A DNA stretch of 64,000 nt. Source: Methylomonas sp. 11b (GTDB taxonomy: Bacteria > Pseudomonadota > Gammaproteobacteria > Methylococcales > Methylomonadaceae). The DNA lies in contig NZ_KI911557.1 of NCBI RefSeq assembly GCF_000515215.1, positions 1,695,586 to 1,759,585 of the forward strand. The letters run 5' to 3'. The translations under genes and the position numbers were made by a program. Below are positions 1-8,912 of this stretch, one piece after another. The notes under the pieces are model-generated. The model made no database searches. It worked only from the letters and a program-made list of their open reading frames with translations, and was not told the DNA's origin. Each line of letters begins with the position of its first letter. Position 1 is the stretch's first letter.

Positions 1-169
1 GCAAGGGTACCTCGGCCAAAACCTGCTGCGCGACCGCACGCTCGACTTCGGAATCCGCCGCCAAACCGGCCAATTCATCCGCTGCCCGGCGCGGCGTAGC
101 CTTAGCCAACAAGATACGCAAATCGCGAAAATGAAAGCTTTTGCCTTGTGCGGTTGCGGAATAATTCAT
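1..169 (-). CDS. eutB: Ethanolamine ammonia-lyase large subunit, N-terminal fragment (runs off the window)
   Basis: This is the first 56 codons of a gene that reads leftwards out of the window, starting from the ATG at 169. The translated start contains FHFRDLRILLAKATPRR followed by an ELAGLAA segment and AQQVLAEVPL. I recognise this as the N-terminus of EutB, whose E. coli form has YQFKDVKEVLAKAN, VLAGVAA and AAKQVLSEM at the same spacing. EutB and EutC form the B12-dependent enzyme that splits ethanolamine into acetaldehyde and ammonia. EutC would be expected further left. The divergent neighbour is a secreted amine oxidase, which suggests an amine-use locus; that link is inference. Confidence 0.75.
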   Translation of the reverse strand, partial: MNYSATAQGKSFHFRDLRILLAKATPRRAADELAGLAADSEVERAVAQQVLAEVPL

Positions 170-366
170 CAGTCAGGCAGATTACGATGGGAGAAAATCA
201 GAGAATACGACAAGTTTGTGACTATTATGTGACGCGGCAGGCAGCAGACGGTCAGTTAGGTTCGAGTCACTTGCCTGCAATATTTAGCTCGTACCGTAGC
301 GAAAATTCGCTGCCGATTCCAATGGCTAAGCGGCTTGCAACCCATAAACACGCCGAGGCGACGCAG

Positions 367-1812
367 ATGACTACCCTATCCCTCAAGCAACTCAACCGTT
401 CCATCTGTTTCATTGCTTTGGCCCTGTCGCTGAGCCTGCCCTCCGTCGCCTTACCCGCCGAACCGCTCACTGCCGATGTGTTGATCGTCGGCGCCGGCCT
501 ATCGGGTTTAAGTGCCGCGTATCATTTAAAAAAAGCCGGTAAATCAACCGCGATTCTGGAAATGAGTCCGCATATCGGCGGCCGCATCCGTACCGCTGCT
601 TATCCGGACGGCACACATGCCGAAGTGGGTCTGGAAGAATTTTGGGAAAATAACCCGGCTATCGAGATTTTCCGGGATTTGCATGTGCCAATGGAAACGG
701 CTTACAGCAGTTTTTCCAGTTTTTATTACCAGGGCAAGCTGTATCCGTTTACGCAAAATACCAATCTGGAGTTTCTGGCATCGGTGCTGGATACCGACGA
801 ATTGCAAGCCTATGAACGCTGGGACGCAAAAATGGCCGAGCTTTATCGGCAATTGGCTTTGCGGCCCTTGTCCGAGGATATGCTGGCGCTGCAAGAAATT
901 TCCTTCGCCGACTGGATCGAAAACACCAGTGGCCTGTCGCCCAAAGCCCAAGAGTTGGTGCGCATTGAAACCGAACCGGAATACGCTACCTCCTGGCGAA
1001 AAATCAGCGCGCTGGACGGCATTGCCGAATGGCATTATTTTTCCGGCAATGGTCTGGCACCCCGCCATGTAGTCGGCGGCAATCAACGAGCCGCGCAAGC
1101 GCTGGCCAATTTTATCGGCCGGGACCGCATCCTGCTGAACCAGCAGGTCACCCACATCACAGCCACCGACAATAATGTGGAAGTGCTTACGTCCGACCAA
1201 GGTAGCTTGCGGCAAAAGATATTCCGCGCCAAGTACTTGATCACTGCGATTCCATTATTCCGGCTCAACGACATTCAGTTCGCTCCGCCGTTGAGCGCCG
1301 AGCGAAAACAGGCGATACAAACTCAATCGGCCGGCGCCTACTTTACCGCGCACGTCACGGTGGATAAGGCCGCCAGCAGCTTCTGGACCCGCGACTGCGA
1401 CAGCATATTGCCGATTATGACCGACAGTCCTTTAGGGGTGATTTATGAGGGTGGATCAAAATCCGGCGGAGACGCGCTGTTGAATTTATTGGTCAGCGGT
1501 GCGGACGCGGAGCGGTTTAACTCGCGGATGAGCGATCCGGACCAGATTCGGGAAGCTTTGCTGGCGGCGTTTGACAAACAGTGGCCGGGTTTCCGGCAAT
1601 CGGTCAAACGGATGAGCTTTTACCGTTACCATCCGCGCGCAATAGCGTCATGGCCCGTCGGCCGGTCGCGCTTCGATAGCCTTTCCGAGTCGTTGAGAAA
1701 ACCGCAAGGCCGCGTCTATTTTGCCGGAGATTTTACCGAAGATACCCACTCCAACGGCGCGAGCCGATCGGCAATTCGCGCGGTTAAGGACATTTTGCAA
1801 AAACACGATTAA
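367..1812 (+). CDS. Secreted flavin-containing amine oxidase
   Basis: The protein has 481 residues from the ATG at 367. This start is preferred over upstream in-frame starts because it gives a clean signal peptide (SICFIALALSLSLPSVALPA). Right after it comes the FAD-binding Rossmann start DVLIVGAGLSGLSAAYHL with the GxGxxG motif near residue 41, followed by a GGRIRT motif. The C-terminus has the family's second FAD motif, VYFAGDFTEDTHSNGASRSA. Length and motifs fit the flavin monoamine oxidase family (PF01593). The likely reaction is oxidative deamination of an amine in the periplasm, but the substrate cannot be read from the sequence. The gene is divergent from eutB, with about 200 bases between them that must hold both promoters. 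Confidence 0.85.
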   Translation: MTTLSLKQLNRSICFIALALSLSLPSVALPAEPLTADVLIVGAGLSGLSAAYHLKKAGKSTAILEMSPHIGGRIRTAAYPDGTHAEVGLEEFWENNPAIEIFRDLHVPMETAYSSFSSFYYQGKLYPFTQNTNLEFLASVLDTDELQAYERWDAKMAELYRQLALRPLSEDMLALQEISFADWIENTSGLSPKAQELVRIETEPEYATSWRKISALDGIAEWHYFSGNGLAPRHVVGGNQRAAQALANFIGRDRILLNQQVTHITATDNNVEVLTSDQGSLRQKIFRAKYLITAIPLFRLNDIQFAPPLSAERKQAIQTQSAGAYFTAHVTVDKAASSFWTRDCDSILPIMTDSPLGVIYEGGSKSGGDALLNLLVSGADAERFNSRMSDPDQIREALLAAFDKQWPGFRQSVKRMSFYRYHPRAIASWPVGRSRFDSLSESLRKPQGRVYFAGDFTEDTHSNGASRSAIRAVKDILQKHD

Positions 1813-1941
1813 CCCGCACCCGGCAGTGTGGCGCCAGATAACATCAGCTACGCATGCGGTTAGCAAATTGCTGACGGCTTCTACACATGCCGCCACGCTG
1901 TTATACAATATGTAACAAAACCGTCACAATTAAGGAACACC

Positions 1942-2571
1942 ATGTTCTCTCTACAAACCATCTTTGGCAAAGGCGATAAATTTTATGGCTTGCTTGAAGC
2001 TAGTGCGGAATCGGCACACGCTTCGGCCAAGGCCTTGATAGAACTGCTAAGCACGCCCACCACCCAGCAGTCATTAGAAAAATTTAAACAGGCGCGGCGC
2101 CGGGAAAAGAATTTATTCGGCCAAATCAGCGAGGAGTTAGTCAATACCTTCGTGACTGTATTGGACCGCGAAGATATTGAAGCCCTAAACGGCGCGCTGT
2201 ATAAGATTCCTAAAATCGTCGAAAAATTTGCCGAGCGTTATACCCTGGCATCGGAGCGCATCGGCGATGTCGATTTCAACAGCCGCGCTGCCATGCTGGA
2301 ACAAGCCTGCCAAGTTTTGGAACAAATGGTTGCCCAGTTGCGTAAAGGTATGGATTTGGACGAAGTCAAAAGACTTAACGATCAACTGCAAACTATTGAA
2401 GCGGAAGCCGACGATCAAATCCTTGAGTTGTATCGCGACGTCTATGCCAACGAAACCGATCCTATCCGTTATCTGGTGAAAACCAATTTGTTCGAAATCC
2501 TGGAAAAAGCCATTGACCGCTGTCGCGACGCCGGCAATGTGGTTTACCACATCGTATTAAAAAATTCTTAG
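1942..2571 (+). CDS. DUF47/PhoU-like phosphate transport accessory protein
   Basis: A cytoplasmic, mostly helical protein of 209 residues with no signal peptide. It starts MFSLQTIFGKGDKFYGLLE and has two long helical halves rich in E, K and Q, which is typical of the TIGR00153/DUF47 family of PhoU relatives. These are commonly encoded just before a Pit-type phosphate permease and are thought to modulate it. Here the permease starts 10 bases after the stop, so the two are almost certainly co-transcribed. The start has TAAGGAAC just upstream as ribosome binding site. Confidence 0.88.
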   Translation: MFSLQTIFGKGDKFYGLLEASAESAHASAKALIELLSTPTTQQSLEKFKQARRREKNLFGQISEELVNTFVTVLDREDIEALNGALYKIPKIVEKFAERYTLASERIGDVDFNSRAAMLEQACQVLEQMVAQLRKGMDLDEVKRLNDQLQTIEAEADDQILELYRDVYANETDPIRYLVKTNLFEILEKAIDRCRDAGNVVYHIVLKNS

Positions 2572-2581
2572 TGGCTCCGTC

Positions 2582-3697
2582 ATGCTGACATTGCTTTTGC
2601 TGGTCATTCTGGCGGCACTGATATTCGAGTTCGTCAACGGTTTCCACGACACCGCCAACTCTATTGCTACGGTAGTTGCCACCAAAGTACTAACGCCGAC
2701 TCAGGCGGTGATACTGGCTGCGGTAACCAATTTGGTCGGCGCCTTGTCCGGTACCGCCGTGGCCAAAACCATTTCCTCAGGGCTGGTCGATACCGGCATG
2801 GTGACGATTACCTCAGAAGTACTGATCTGCGCGCTGACCGGGGCAATTATCTGGAACCTGATCACCTGGGCCTTGGGCCTGCCCTCTTCTTCCAGTCACG
2901 CCTTGATCGGCGGCTTATGCGGCGCGGCTCTGGCAGCGGGACACAATAATCCCGATGTGTTGATATGGTCGAAAACCGCTTTAGTGTGGACCGAAAACAA
3001 AGGCCTGCTCTGGAAAGTGGTGATTCCGATGATCAGTTCCCCGATTGCCGGGTTTACCTTGGGCATTTTGATCATGGGTTTGTTGATGGCGATCATCAGC
3101 GGCATGAATGCGGCCGGCGGCCTGTTGGGGCAAATTTCGCGGCCGAAATGGATCAACGCTTTGTTCGGTAAGGCGCAATTGGTATCGGCCGGTTATATGG
3201 GATTTGCCCACGGCAGCAACGATGCGCAAAAAACCATGGGCATCATCGCGCTAGCCATATTTACGGCAAACAACGCCGGTACGCTGGATCAGTTACCGGG
3301 TTGGGCGGAATTCCTGCGCCCGGACGGCGGAGAAAAAGATATAGACACCTGGATCGTTTTCAGTTGTGCCTTGATCATGGCGCTCGGCACCTCGGTGGGC
3401 GGCTGGCGAATTATCAAGACCCTTGGCCACAAAATGGTCAAGCTACACCCGATAAACGGCTTCGCGGCAGAAACCAGCTCGGCAACCATTCTGTTGGCCG
3501 CCGCCCATTTCGGCATGCCGGTTTCCACGACGCATAGCATCTCCACTGCGATCATGGGTGTAGGTTTTGCCAAAAATCCCTATACCCTGAAACTTTCCGT
3601 GATCGAACGGATTGTTTGGGCCTGGATTTTGACGATTCCCGCCGCCGGCGGTATTGCCTGGGGCATGGTGAGTTTGTTGCCGCTGTTGCAGTATTAA
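2582..3697 (+). CDS. pitA: Low-affinity inorganic phosphate transporter, Pit family
   Basis: A 371-residue, strongly hydrophobic inner membrane protein with about ten membrane segments. It carries both internally repeated Pit signatures: FVNGFHDTANSIATVV near residue 18 and GFAHGSNDAQKTMG near residue 210. Two SSSHALIGG/STTHSIST-type repeats, LPSSSSHALIGG and PVSTTHSISTAIMG, are also present. Pit carriers take up metal phosphate with protons. The gene follows the DUF47 partner with a 10-base gap. It is somewhat shorter than E. coli PitA (about 500 residues), as is usual for the DUF47-linked branch. Confidence 0.93.
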   Translation: MLTLLLLVILAALIFEFVNGFHDTANSIATVVATKVLTPTQAVILAAVTNLVGALSGTAVAKTISSGLVDTGMVTITSEVLICALTGAIIWNLITWALGLPSSSSHALIGGLCGAALAAGHNNPDVLIWSKTALVWTENKGLLWKVVIPMISSPIAGFTLGILIMGLLMAIISGMNAAGGLLGQISRPKWINALFGKAQLVSAGYMGFAHGSNDAQKTMGIIALAIFTANNAGTLDQLPGWAEFLRPDGGEKDIDTWIVFSCALIMALGTSVGGWRIIKTLGHKMVKLHPINGFAAETSSATILLAAAHFGMPVSTTHSISTAIMGVGFAKNPYTLKLSVIERIVWAWILTIPAAGGIAWGMVSLLPLLQY

Positions 3698-4346
3698 GTC
3701 CGAACTCAAATCGCTGATTTGAATGACGGCTATAGTGAATTTGACGATCAGGTTAGTAATTGACTATGGGCATTCCCAAGGTAATCTGTTATATGAGGGA
3801 CACTAATGTTGCAAGAACCCATATCCCTTTAGCACATCCAAATAATCATTAGTCACCTCATTGAAGTAACAAGGCTTTTTCCTAAATTAAACGTGGCTGA
3901 AATGATGAGAGAAATACTGGAAATCCTGATGTTGTTGGGTTTAATGGGGGGCCTGTTTTTCGTGAAACACGAGTTCGAGAAAGACAAGCAGGAAAGGCTG
4001 AGCGACGGCAAACCCGAACCGAGGGAATGAGTTAATTTAGGGCCTGTTCTATTAACAGCAACTAAGTTTGATTCCGTCAACATACTCGCAAAGCAACACG
4101 TATGACTGTCATAAGTTTATATTTTGTCAGCCGTAGATCTTAGTTGATAGTAATTTAGCGGCCGGCTAGCAAATACCTTCGCGGAAAAGACGCTCCCAGG
4201 AAACTTAAAGGAGAGTTACGTCAAAAATCATCAATGACCGTCTTGCGTAACAGACACCGTGTTTTGATCATGAGTTATCTGTGCTTGATTCGGGGAAGCT
4301 TCATCCGGATACTTGCAACGAATCCCCCCGAATCCCAAGAAGCGGC
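3698..4346. other. Intergenic stretch with one possible tiny gene
   Basis: These 650 bases separate the Pit operon from a leftward lipoprotein gene. Apart from the small frame at 3902-4030 I see no gene, terminator or copy of the GTRCGYTARCGYAC site. Confidence 0.4.
3902..4030 (+). CDS. Possible small membrane protein
   Basis: An open frame of 42 residues: MMREILEILMLLGLMGG, then LFFVKHEFEKDKQERL and a charged tail ending KPEPRE. It has one hydrophobic segment followed by a charged tail, a plausible single-pass small protein. No good ribosome binding site is visible. The frame is open for about 23 codons upstream without an ATG, and an in-frame GTG lies at 3893. I recognise no family. This is a weak call based on composition only. 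Confidence 0.3.
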   Translation: MMREILEILMLLGLMGGLFFVKHEFEKDKQERLSDGKPEPRE

Positions 4347-4904
4347 TCAGCGATAAGACTGAGATTCATGGCGAAACTCGTTGAGTTGCCGTTCGTGGTA
4401 GTAAAGATCATCCCGAGCGCGATCTCGGTTACGCCTCAAGTGACTTATATCGTTACGAATTTTGGCCCGGTCTTTGTCGTTTAACTTGTTATCCCCCAAG
4501 CTGATTTCTTTGCTGGAAAGTTCATTATCTATCCTATCCAGTTCGGCGCGTTCTTTATGCACAGCGTAAGCCGCTGCGTGGTACCGGCTAAATACACCGT
4601 CAATAGATGGCGGGCAAACATGGCGATAATCGTGCCCTTGCAAACCCTCTTCAAAAGCGTTCTCGATCCGACAGTATTCTCTTATGCCCTGTTCGCGGCC
4701 AGCAAAATACTGCGAATCATTCACCGCGACGCCGTATTCCGAACATGCTTTCTGGTGATCATTTAGCCTATCACTGGTCGCACCGGAACGGCCGTCTTGA
4801 ACCCCCAAACCAAACCAATCACCCCGCTTGCAGTCTTGTTGGCTAAGCGTTGCACAGCCGGTAAAAAAAACAGCAAATAGACAACCCGTTAAGCGCTTTA
4901 CCAT
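4347..4904 (-). CDS. DUF2799-like outer membrane lipoprotein
   Basis: From the ATG at 4904 (GGAAGG six bases upstream) the protein has 185 residues. It starts with a lipoprotein signal, MVKRLTGCLFAVFFTGCATL, with the lipidated Cys at residue 17. The first half has DWFGLGVQDGRSG, HQKACSEYGV and GREQGIREYC, the pattern of DUF2799 lipoproteins. The C-terminal third is a charged coiled coil (RIDNELSSKEISL to RRNRDRARDDLYYH). Function is unknown; the family is found in proteobacterial envelopes. A longer frame upstream to 4973 has no signal-like start and is not used. Confidence 0.75.
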   Translation of the reverse strand: MVKRLTGCLFAVFFTGCATLSQQDCKRGDWFGLGVQDGRSGATSDRLNDHQKACSEYGVAVNDSQYFAGREQGIREYCRIENAFEEGLQGHDYRHVCPPSIDGVFSRYHAAAYAVHKERAELDRIDNELSSKEISLGDNKLNDKDRAKIRNDISHLRRNRDRARDDLYYHERQLNEFRHESQSYR

Positions 4905-5517
4905 GATTTTGCCTTCCCAATAAAGATTCACCATACAGCAAGAAAAGCCGCAATTGCTTGAAGCTCCACACACCCTAAAACTATTTCAATTAGAACCGGA
5001 ATCGCTGGAAATTATAGTCAACGTTGGAAATTAAACGAGTCAATGCAGATAATCATCAACCAAGCTGACTCTGGTCATACCGGACCGATTAGTTGACATG
5101 TTGGCCGACGACAAAATCGATTTATGCAAAAATGCTTGGGATAACTTTAATCAGCCCATGGAAATTAGATTTCCGGAAAAATTGAAATGACTACTCGGGA
5201 AAGTTGGGAGGGGCAAGCCAATCAAAACGATCAACTGAAACCCATAAAGACGATACTAAAAAATATTCCTGATTTAAGGAAACTGCAACACGCCATGGCC
5301 TTTATCGTAATGCGGGAGCAGCCTTTTCAGTGCGCTATAAGAGCTTATTGCCAACGACGGTTGAATGTCCGACCGTAAATGGATAAGTGTAATCGACGGA
5401 GCTTGATAGTTACGACGTCGGATTCATCGCGATGGTAGCCGAATCGAGGATGCGTAAGGTCCTCAAAAAAGACATGGTAACGTCTAAGTTAGTACAAGTT
5501 AGAGCTCTGCCGGCAAT
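4905..5517. other. Intergenic stretch with no clear gene
   Basis: This region looks eroded. A frame ending near 5189 reads DKIDLCKNAWDNFNQPMEI and could be the tail of a lost gene. A 63-codon frame at 5187-5378 has no recognisable family or good ribosome binding site. The next feature downstream is a transposase remnant, so this may be decayed mobile DNA. Confidence 0.4.
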
Positions 5518-5703
5518 CCCCCCATTTTGAGTTGACCACTACAGAGGCCTTATCGAAATTGTTCTATGTGGCCCTAATGACTATCAGTCAAAATTGGACG
5601 ATGCCATTGCATGACTGGAAAGCGGCTTTGATTCGGTTTGACGACAAGATGCCCTACCGATAATTAAATCCCGTTTACAAAAAAAAATTCAGGACACCCT
5701 CCT
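5518..5703 (+). pseudogene. Remnant of an IS256-family transposase with its right terminal repeat
   Basis: The last about 47 codons of a mutator-type (IS256) transposase survive: EALSKLFYVALMTISQNWTM, then PLHDWKAALIRF, ending in TAA at 5661-5663. This matches the C-terminus of the intact transposase at 56595-57824 (ALSKLLYLALRNISQNWTM, PVYDWKAALNRF). After the stop comes CCGTTTACAAAAAAAAATTC then AGGACACCCTCC. This is a diverged form of the intact element's right end (CCGTTTACACAAAATTTGGG then ACACTCCC). The rest of the element is missing. It is a different, older insertion and not a recent copy of the intact one. Confidence 0.8.
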
Positions 5704-5896
5704 TTTGCCTGAATTTATCTTGCTATAAAACTATCCGCCAGTATCTCAAGTCTATTCCTTTACGGACTCGATTTTCTCAACCGTTGCCCTTTAAATTCTT
5801 CCCTGAAAGTTGAAGACTTCCTTTGATTTGGGCTTTGCTACTTTTGTCGGGTACTTAAGTTATGCACCAAAGCCCAATTTAGGCAATTGGCAATCC

Positions 5897-6952
5897 TTAT
5901 TCAATCCAGATCAACTCGACCCGGCGATTTTCTGATTTACCAACTTCCGTCTCGTTATCGGCGATGGGTTGGGTTTCGCCATAGCCTTTTGCGGACAATT
6001 TGTTGGAGACGCCTTTCAATTTCAGATATTCAACGACTGAATGTGCCCGGCGTTGCGAGAGCGTCATATTATAGGAATCGCTGCCTTCGCTGCTGGCGTG
6101 GCCTTGCACCTGAATTTCATTTTTCTGCGGGAATGCGATCAAGTCTTTGGCGACGCCATCCAAAAGTTCTTTGGCGTTTAAACTCAATTCAGCGGAATCG
6201 TATTTAAAATGCTGACCTTTCAGTATCAATCGAACCGCACAACCTTTCGGATCAACCATGGCGCCTTTGATGGTACCAGGGCATTTATCCAAGCAATCGT
6301 TGACGCCGTCGGCATCCGCATCCAGTACGCTGCAATCGGGTTTAGATGCCGCCACGATCGGCGGCGGTGCCATGCGAGCGTCGGACTTTGCCGCATATTT
6401 AGGTTTGTCGCCAAACGGAATCACCACACCCAGATTGACCGTCATATCGTGGAATTCGTCGGTGCCCGGCTGTACATGAGCATTGAAATTATTGTTGTAG
6501 CGGTAACGTACATCGCTACGTATCAATAAATTGTCGTTCACCTCGTAAGTGGCACCGACGCCGGCTTCGCCGATGAAACCGATGCCGCAGTTGGCGGATG
6601 CACAGGTGTTCATACCGCCCAAGCCTAGTACTGCATATGGCGAGAATTTGTCGCGGAATAAATAATACTGCACATCGGCACTACCACCGGCCAAATCCCA
6701 AGGGCCGTTATCGCCGCCAAAACCTTGATAAAAGCCTTTTAACTCAACGTTAAAATGTTGATCGATGATTTTGCCCACGCCAACACCGCCGCCCCAACCG
6801 TCGCTCGCCCGTCTGTCGCCGCCGCTATTGATAAACGTCGCGAACGGCGCGACATACCAGCGATTATCTTGCGATTGATCAGCGGCTTGGGTTTGCGGCA
6901 CCATAGCCAGACCAGCTAAGGCGGCTATCGGCAATACATGTCTGTTAAGCAT
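5897..6952 (-). CDS. OmpA-family outer membrane protein
   Basis: The 351-residue protein starts at the ATG at 6952 (GGAATAATT upstream). It has a signal peptide, MLNRHVLPIAALAGLAMVPQ, cut after TQAA. The first about 190 residues form an eight-strand beta-barrel (NRWYVAPFATFINSGG to VNLGVVIPFGDKPK). A calcium-binding thrombospondin-type linker follows (DADADGVNDCLDKCPGT). The OmpA peptidoglycan-binding domain has GHASSEGSDSYNMTLSQRRA and ends with NRRVELIWIE. It should sit in the outer membrane and tie it to the cell wall. Two copies of the repeated regulatory site lie in its upstream region. A slightly longer frame to 6994 would spoil the signal peptide. Confidence 0.9.
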   Translation of the reverse strand: MLNRHVLPIAALAGLAMVPQTQAADQSQDNRWYVAPFATFINSGGDRRASDGWGGGVGVGKIIDQHFNVELKGFYQGFGGDNGPWDLAGGSADVQYYLFRDKFSPYAVLGLGGMNTCASANCGIGFIGEAGVGATYEVNDNLLIRSDVRYRYNNNFNAHVQPGTDEFHDMTVNLGVVIPFGDKPKYAAKSDARMAPPPIVAASKPDCSVLDADADGVNDCLDKCPGTIKGAMVDPKGCAVRLILKGQHFKYDSAELSLNAKELLDGVAKDLIAFPQKNEIQVQGHASSEGSDSYNMTLSQRRAHSVVEYLKLKGVSNKLSAKGYGETQPIADNETEVGKSENRRVELIWIE

Positions 6953-7081
6953 AATTATTCCTTTATGGTAAAGATCGAAATGGGTAACTAACACCAGGTT
7001 GCCGCAAGGAGAACTAGCGCGAAACGGATGGCATTGTTGTAAATAAGCTCATAAGTAGCTTATTCGCAACAGCAACCCTCC

Positions 7082-7202
7082 GTCGGTGCGGTAGCACACA
7101 TAAGCGGCAAACAGATAAATTTCCCGGTATGCGTTATTCGGCTGCCAATCCCATCTTCTGCAAAGGCCGGCGTTAGCGGTGTATGTACGCTAACGCACCG
7201 AC
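7082..7202. promoter_or_regulatory. Inverted pair of the repeated GTRCGYTARCGYAC site
   Basis: Two 21-base sites face each other in the gap between the OmpA-type gene (leftward) and the BON lipoprotein operon (rightward). One is at 7082-7102 on the plus strand, with core GTGCGGTAGCACAC. The other is at 7182-7202 on the minus strand, with core GTGCGTTAGCGTAC. Both have GTCG on the left and ATA on the right when read in their own direction. Centres are 100 bases apart. The 6953-7404 gap holds nothing else I can name. The role as a regulator-binding site is inference from recurrence. Confidence 0.6.
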
Positions 7203-7404
7203 TAAGGCTGGCTTTGTGCTTATAGTTCATTCAAGGTTTCACCACCTCAGCCCCGCCTTTACTTGCCGCACATGCGCGAGTATCCGTTAGTCGCCTAAAC
7301 CGCCACGCCGGACTCGTCCGATTTACGCTTGCAAGTATTCGCCAGATTACGGCTAAGCATTAGCCGCACAGCCTCATCTTATTTTTAGTCCGGGAGAATT
7401 ACCT

Positions 7405-7719
7405 ATGAAAAACCTCAGCCGATTGTTTGTCGCATTTATTGTGGCCCTCACTTTACTCGCTGCCTCCGGTTGCGCATCGACGCATAAACACGAAGGCACC
7501 GGCGAATATGTCGACGACAGCGTCATCACTACTAAGGTGAAAGCAATGTTATTCGACGAACCCAACCTGAGATCCGGCCAGATCAACGTGGAAACTTTTA
7601 AAGGTGTCGTGCAATTGAGCGGCTTCGTCGGCAGCCAGGCCGACATCAATAAAGCCGTGGAAATTGCTCGCGGTGTCAAAGGCGTAGAGTCGGTCAAAAA
7701 CGATATGCGTCTTAAATAA
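7405..7719 (+). CDS. BON-domain lipoprotein (OsmY-like)
   Basis: A 104-residue protein with a lipoprotein signal, FIVALTLLAASGCAS, Cys at residue 24. One BON domain follows (VDDSVITTKVKAMLF, then INVETFKGVVQLSGFVGS and AVEIARGVKGVESVKNDM). BON domains bind phospholipid surfaces and are common in osmotic-stress envelope proteins such as OsmY and DolP. GGGAGAATTACCT precedes the ATG. It heads a run of four rightward genes (to 8867) with short gaps or overlaps, and two copies of the repeated regulatory site lie upstream. Confidence 0.88.
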   Translation: MKNLSRLFVAFIVALTLLAASGCASTHKHEGTGEYVDDSVITTKVKAMLFDEPNLRSGQINVETFKGVVQLSGFVGSQADINKAVEIARGVKGVESVKNDMRLK

Positions 7720-7733
7720 CCTAGGAAAACATT

Positions 7734-7964
7734 ATGGAAACCATTGATAAAGCCTCCAACTTCGCCCACGAAGCGGTCGATAAAATCGCCAGTGCCTCTC
7801 ACCAAGCCGCTGAATCGCTTGACCAAAAAAGCGAACAGCTAAAAACCGCCGAGCAGCGCATCGTGAAAAACTGCCAGGTCTATATCCGCGACAATCCGGT
7901 AACGACATTGGGGATTGCGGTAGCCAGCGGCTTTCTGCTGAGCCGCCTGTTGAGCAGCCGCTAA
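7734..7964 (+). CDS. DUF883 family protein (ElaB/YqjD type)
   Basis: A 76-residue protein: an amphipathic helix (METIDKASNFAHEAVDKIAS), a charged middle (KSEQLKTAEQRIVKNCQVYI), then the family hallmark RDNPVTTLGIAVASGFLLSR with a C-terminal membrane anchor. E. coli YqjD and ElaB are inner membrane proteins that bind ribosomes in stationary phase; whether this one does so is unknown. The gene starts 14 bases after the BON gene. Two more members are at 51038 and 59392. It is followed by YqjE- and YqjK-position genes, matching the usual order. Confidence 0.88.
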   Translation: METIDKASNFAHEAVDKIASASHQAAESLDQKSEQLKTAEQRIVKNCQVYIRDNPVTTLGIAVASGFLLSRLLSSR

Positions 7965-7977
7965 CTGCCCGTTGTCC

Positions 7978-8424
7978 ATGGACCCAAATGCGTCCACAAG
8001 GACCGAGGAAAGCGCGGGGCAGTCCGCCACGCATGCCGAGCCGTCCGACGACATCGGCATATTGGCGGACATTCAACTGCTGTGGGAAGACTTACAGGGT
8101 TTAAGCCATGATCGCTTCCGGCTTGCCGCGTTGGAAACGCGGCGGGCAGGCCAAAGCCTGACTACGATGCTCGCGGCCGCTGTAATGCTTGGTTTGCTGC
8201 TGAGTGCCGCCTGGTTAGGTTTAATGGCAGCCGGAGTACAGTGGCTTATTGAGCATGATCTACAGGCCAGTAGCGCCATATTACTGGCAGTAGCAGGTAA
8301 TTTACTGCTGGCATTAATCCTGTTTGGCGTGATCCGCCGCCGCAGCCGCTATCTACAATTCCCGGCCACACAGCACAGCCTTAAACCCGTGTCTAAAGAC
8401 TATGCCGTTAAGGACCTCGTCTGA
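7978..8424 (+). CDS. YqjE-like phage-holin superfamily membrane protein
   Basis: A 148-residue protein from the ATG at 7978; a TTG six bases earlier is in frame. The acidic N-terminus is followed by LWEDLQGLSHDRFRLAALET and two membrane hairpins (MLAAAVMLGLLLSAAWLGLM and ASSAILLAVAGNLLLALILF). It ends in a basic RRRSRY stretch. This layout and its position after a DUF883 gene fit the YqjE/DUF1469 family of small inner membrane proteins. The stop overlaps the next start (TGATG), so translation is probably coupled. Confidence 0.75.
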   Translation: MDPNASTRTEESAGQSATHAEPSDDIGILADIQLLWEDLQGLSHDRFRLAALETRRAGQSLTTMLAAAVMLGLLLSAAWLGLMAAGVQWLIEHDLQASSAILLAVAGNLLLALILFGVIRRRSRYLQFPATQHSLKPVSKDYAVKDLV

Positions 8425-8867
8425 TGATGCCGGCCTGGAAGCAACGAATAAAGCCTGTCGGCTCCTTGAATGCGCAAATCAAAATTGCGGAACGGCAAGT
8501 GTTGAAGCGTCGCCAGTCGCTCGGACATCGCACCACGTCCCTGCTGGAAAACATCTACAAACAAATGACCGCGCCCGCCACCCTGGTGTTGGCAAGCGGC
8601 ATAGGATTTATAGCCGGCGAACTCAGTAAATGCCCGACGCCGCCCCGCACAGCCCCACTGCCGGAGCCTATTGAAAATCGCAACGTCCCGGCAAGCACAC
8701 ATTTACGCACTGTTCTGAGCCTGCTGCTTTCGGCACATTCGTTATACAACGCCTTGCCAATAACCTGGCTGACGAAACGCTTTCAGCAATCGCGAAGCAA
8801 ACCTGCTGTTGCACGGCGACATAATCGCGAGACTAGGACTACCAATAAAGCGGAAGACCCGGGCTAA
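8424..8867 (+). CDS. Hypothetical protein in the YqjK position of the DUF883 operon
   Basis: A 147-residue basic protein whose start overlaps the previous stop. The region near residues 50-66 (MTAPATLVLASGIGFIAGEL) resembles the short hydrophobic motif of YqjK-like or DUF883-linked proteins; the rest is proline- and arginine-rich. I cannot name a family with confidence. Its place as third gene after DUF883 and YqjE matches the yqjD-yqjE-yqjK order of enterobacteria. The last third looks low-complexity, so the true end of the conserved domain may be earlier. Confidence 0.55.
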   Translation: MMPAWKQRIKPVGSLNAQIKIAERQVLKRRQSLGHRTTSLLENIYKQMTAPATLVLASGIGFIAGELSKCPTPPRTAPLPEPIENRNVPASTHLRTVLSLLLSAHSLYNALPITWLTKRFQQSRSKPAVARRHNRETRTTNKAEDPG

Positions 8868-8882
8868 CGTTTAGCGGCTTTT

Positions 8883-8912
8883 GGCAAGCCCGCCACGCTT
8901 GCCTAATTTTTC
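8883..8912 (+). terminator. Intrinsic terminator of the BON/DUF883 operon
   Basis: A seven-base stem, GGCAAGC paired with GCTTGCC around a seven-base loop, is followed by TAATTTTT. It lies just after the four-gene operon and overlaps the stop of the convergent DUF3185 gene. Confidence 0.6.

Noticed and set aside
5187..5378. 63-codon frame starting MTTRESWEGQANQNDQLKPI
   Set aside because: No family, weak start, and position in decayed DNA.
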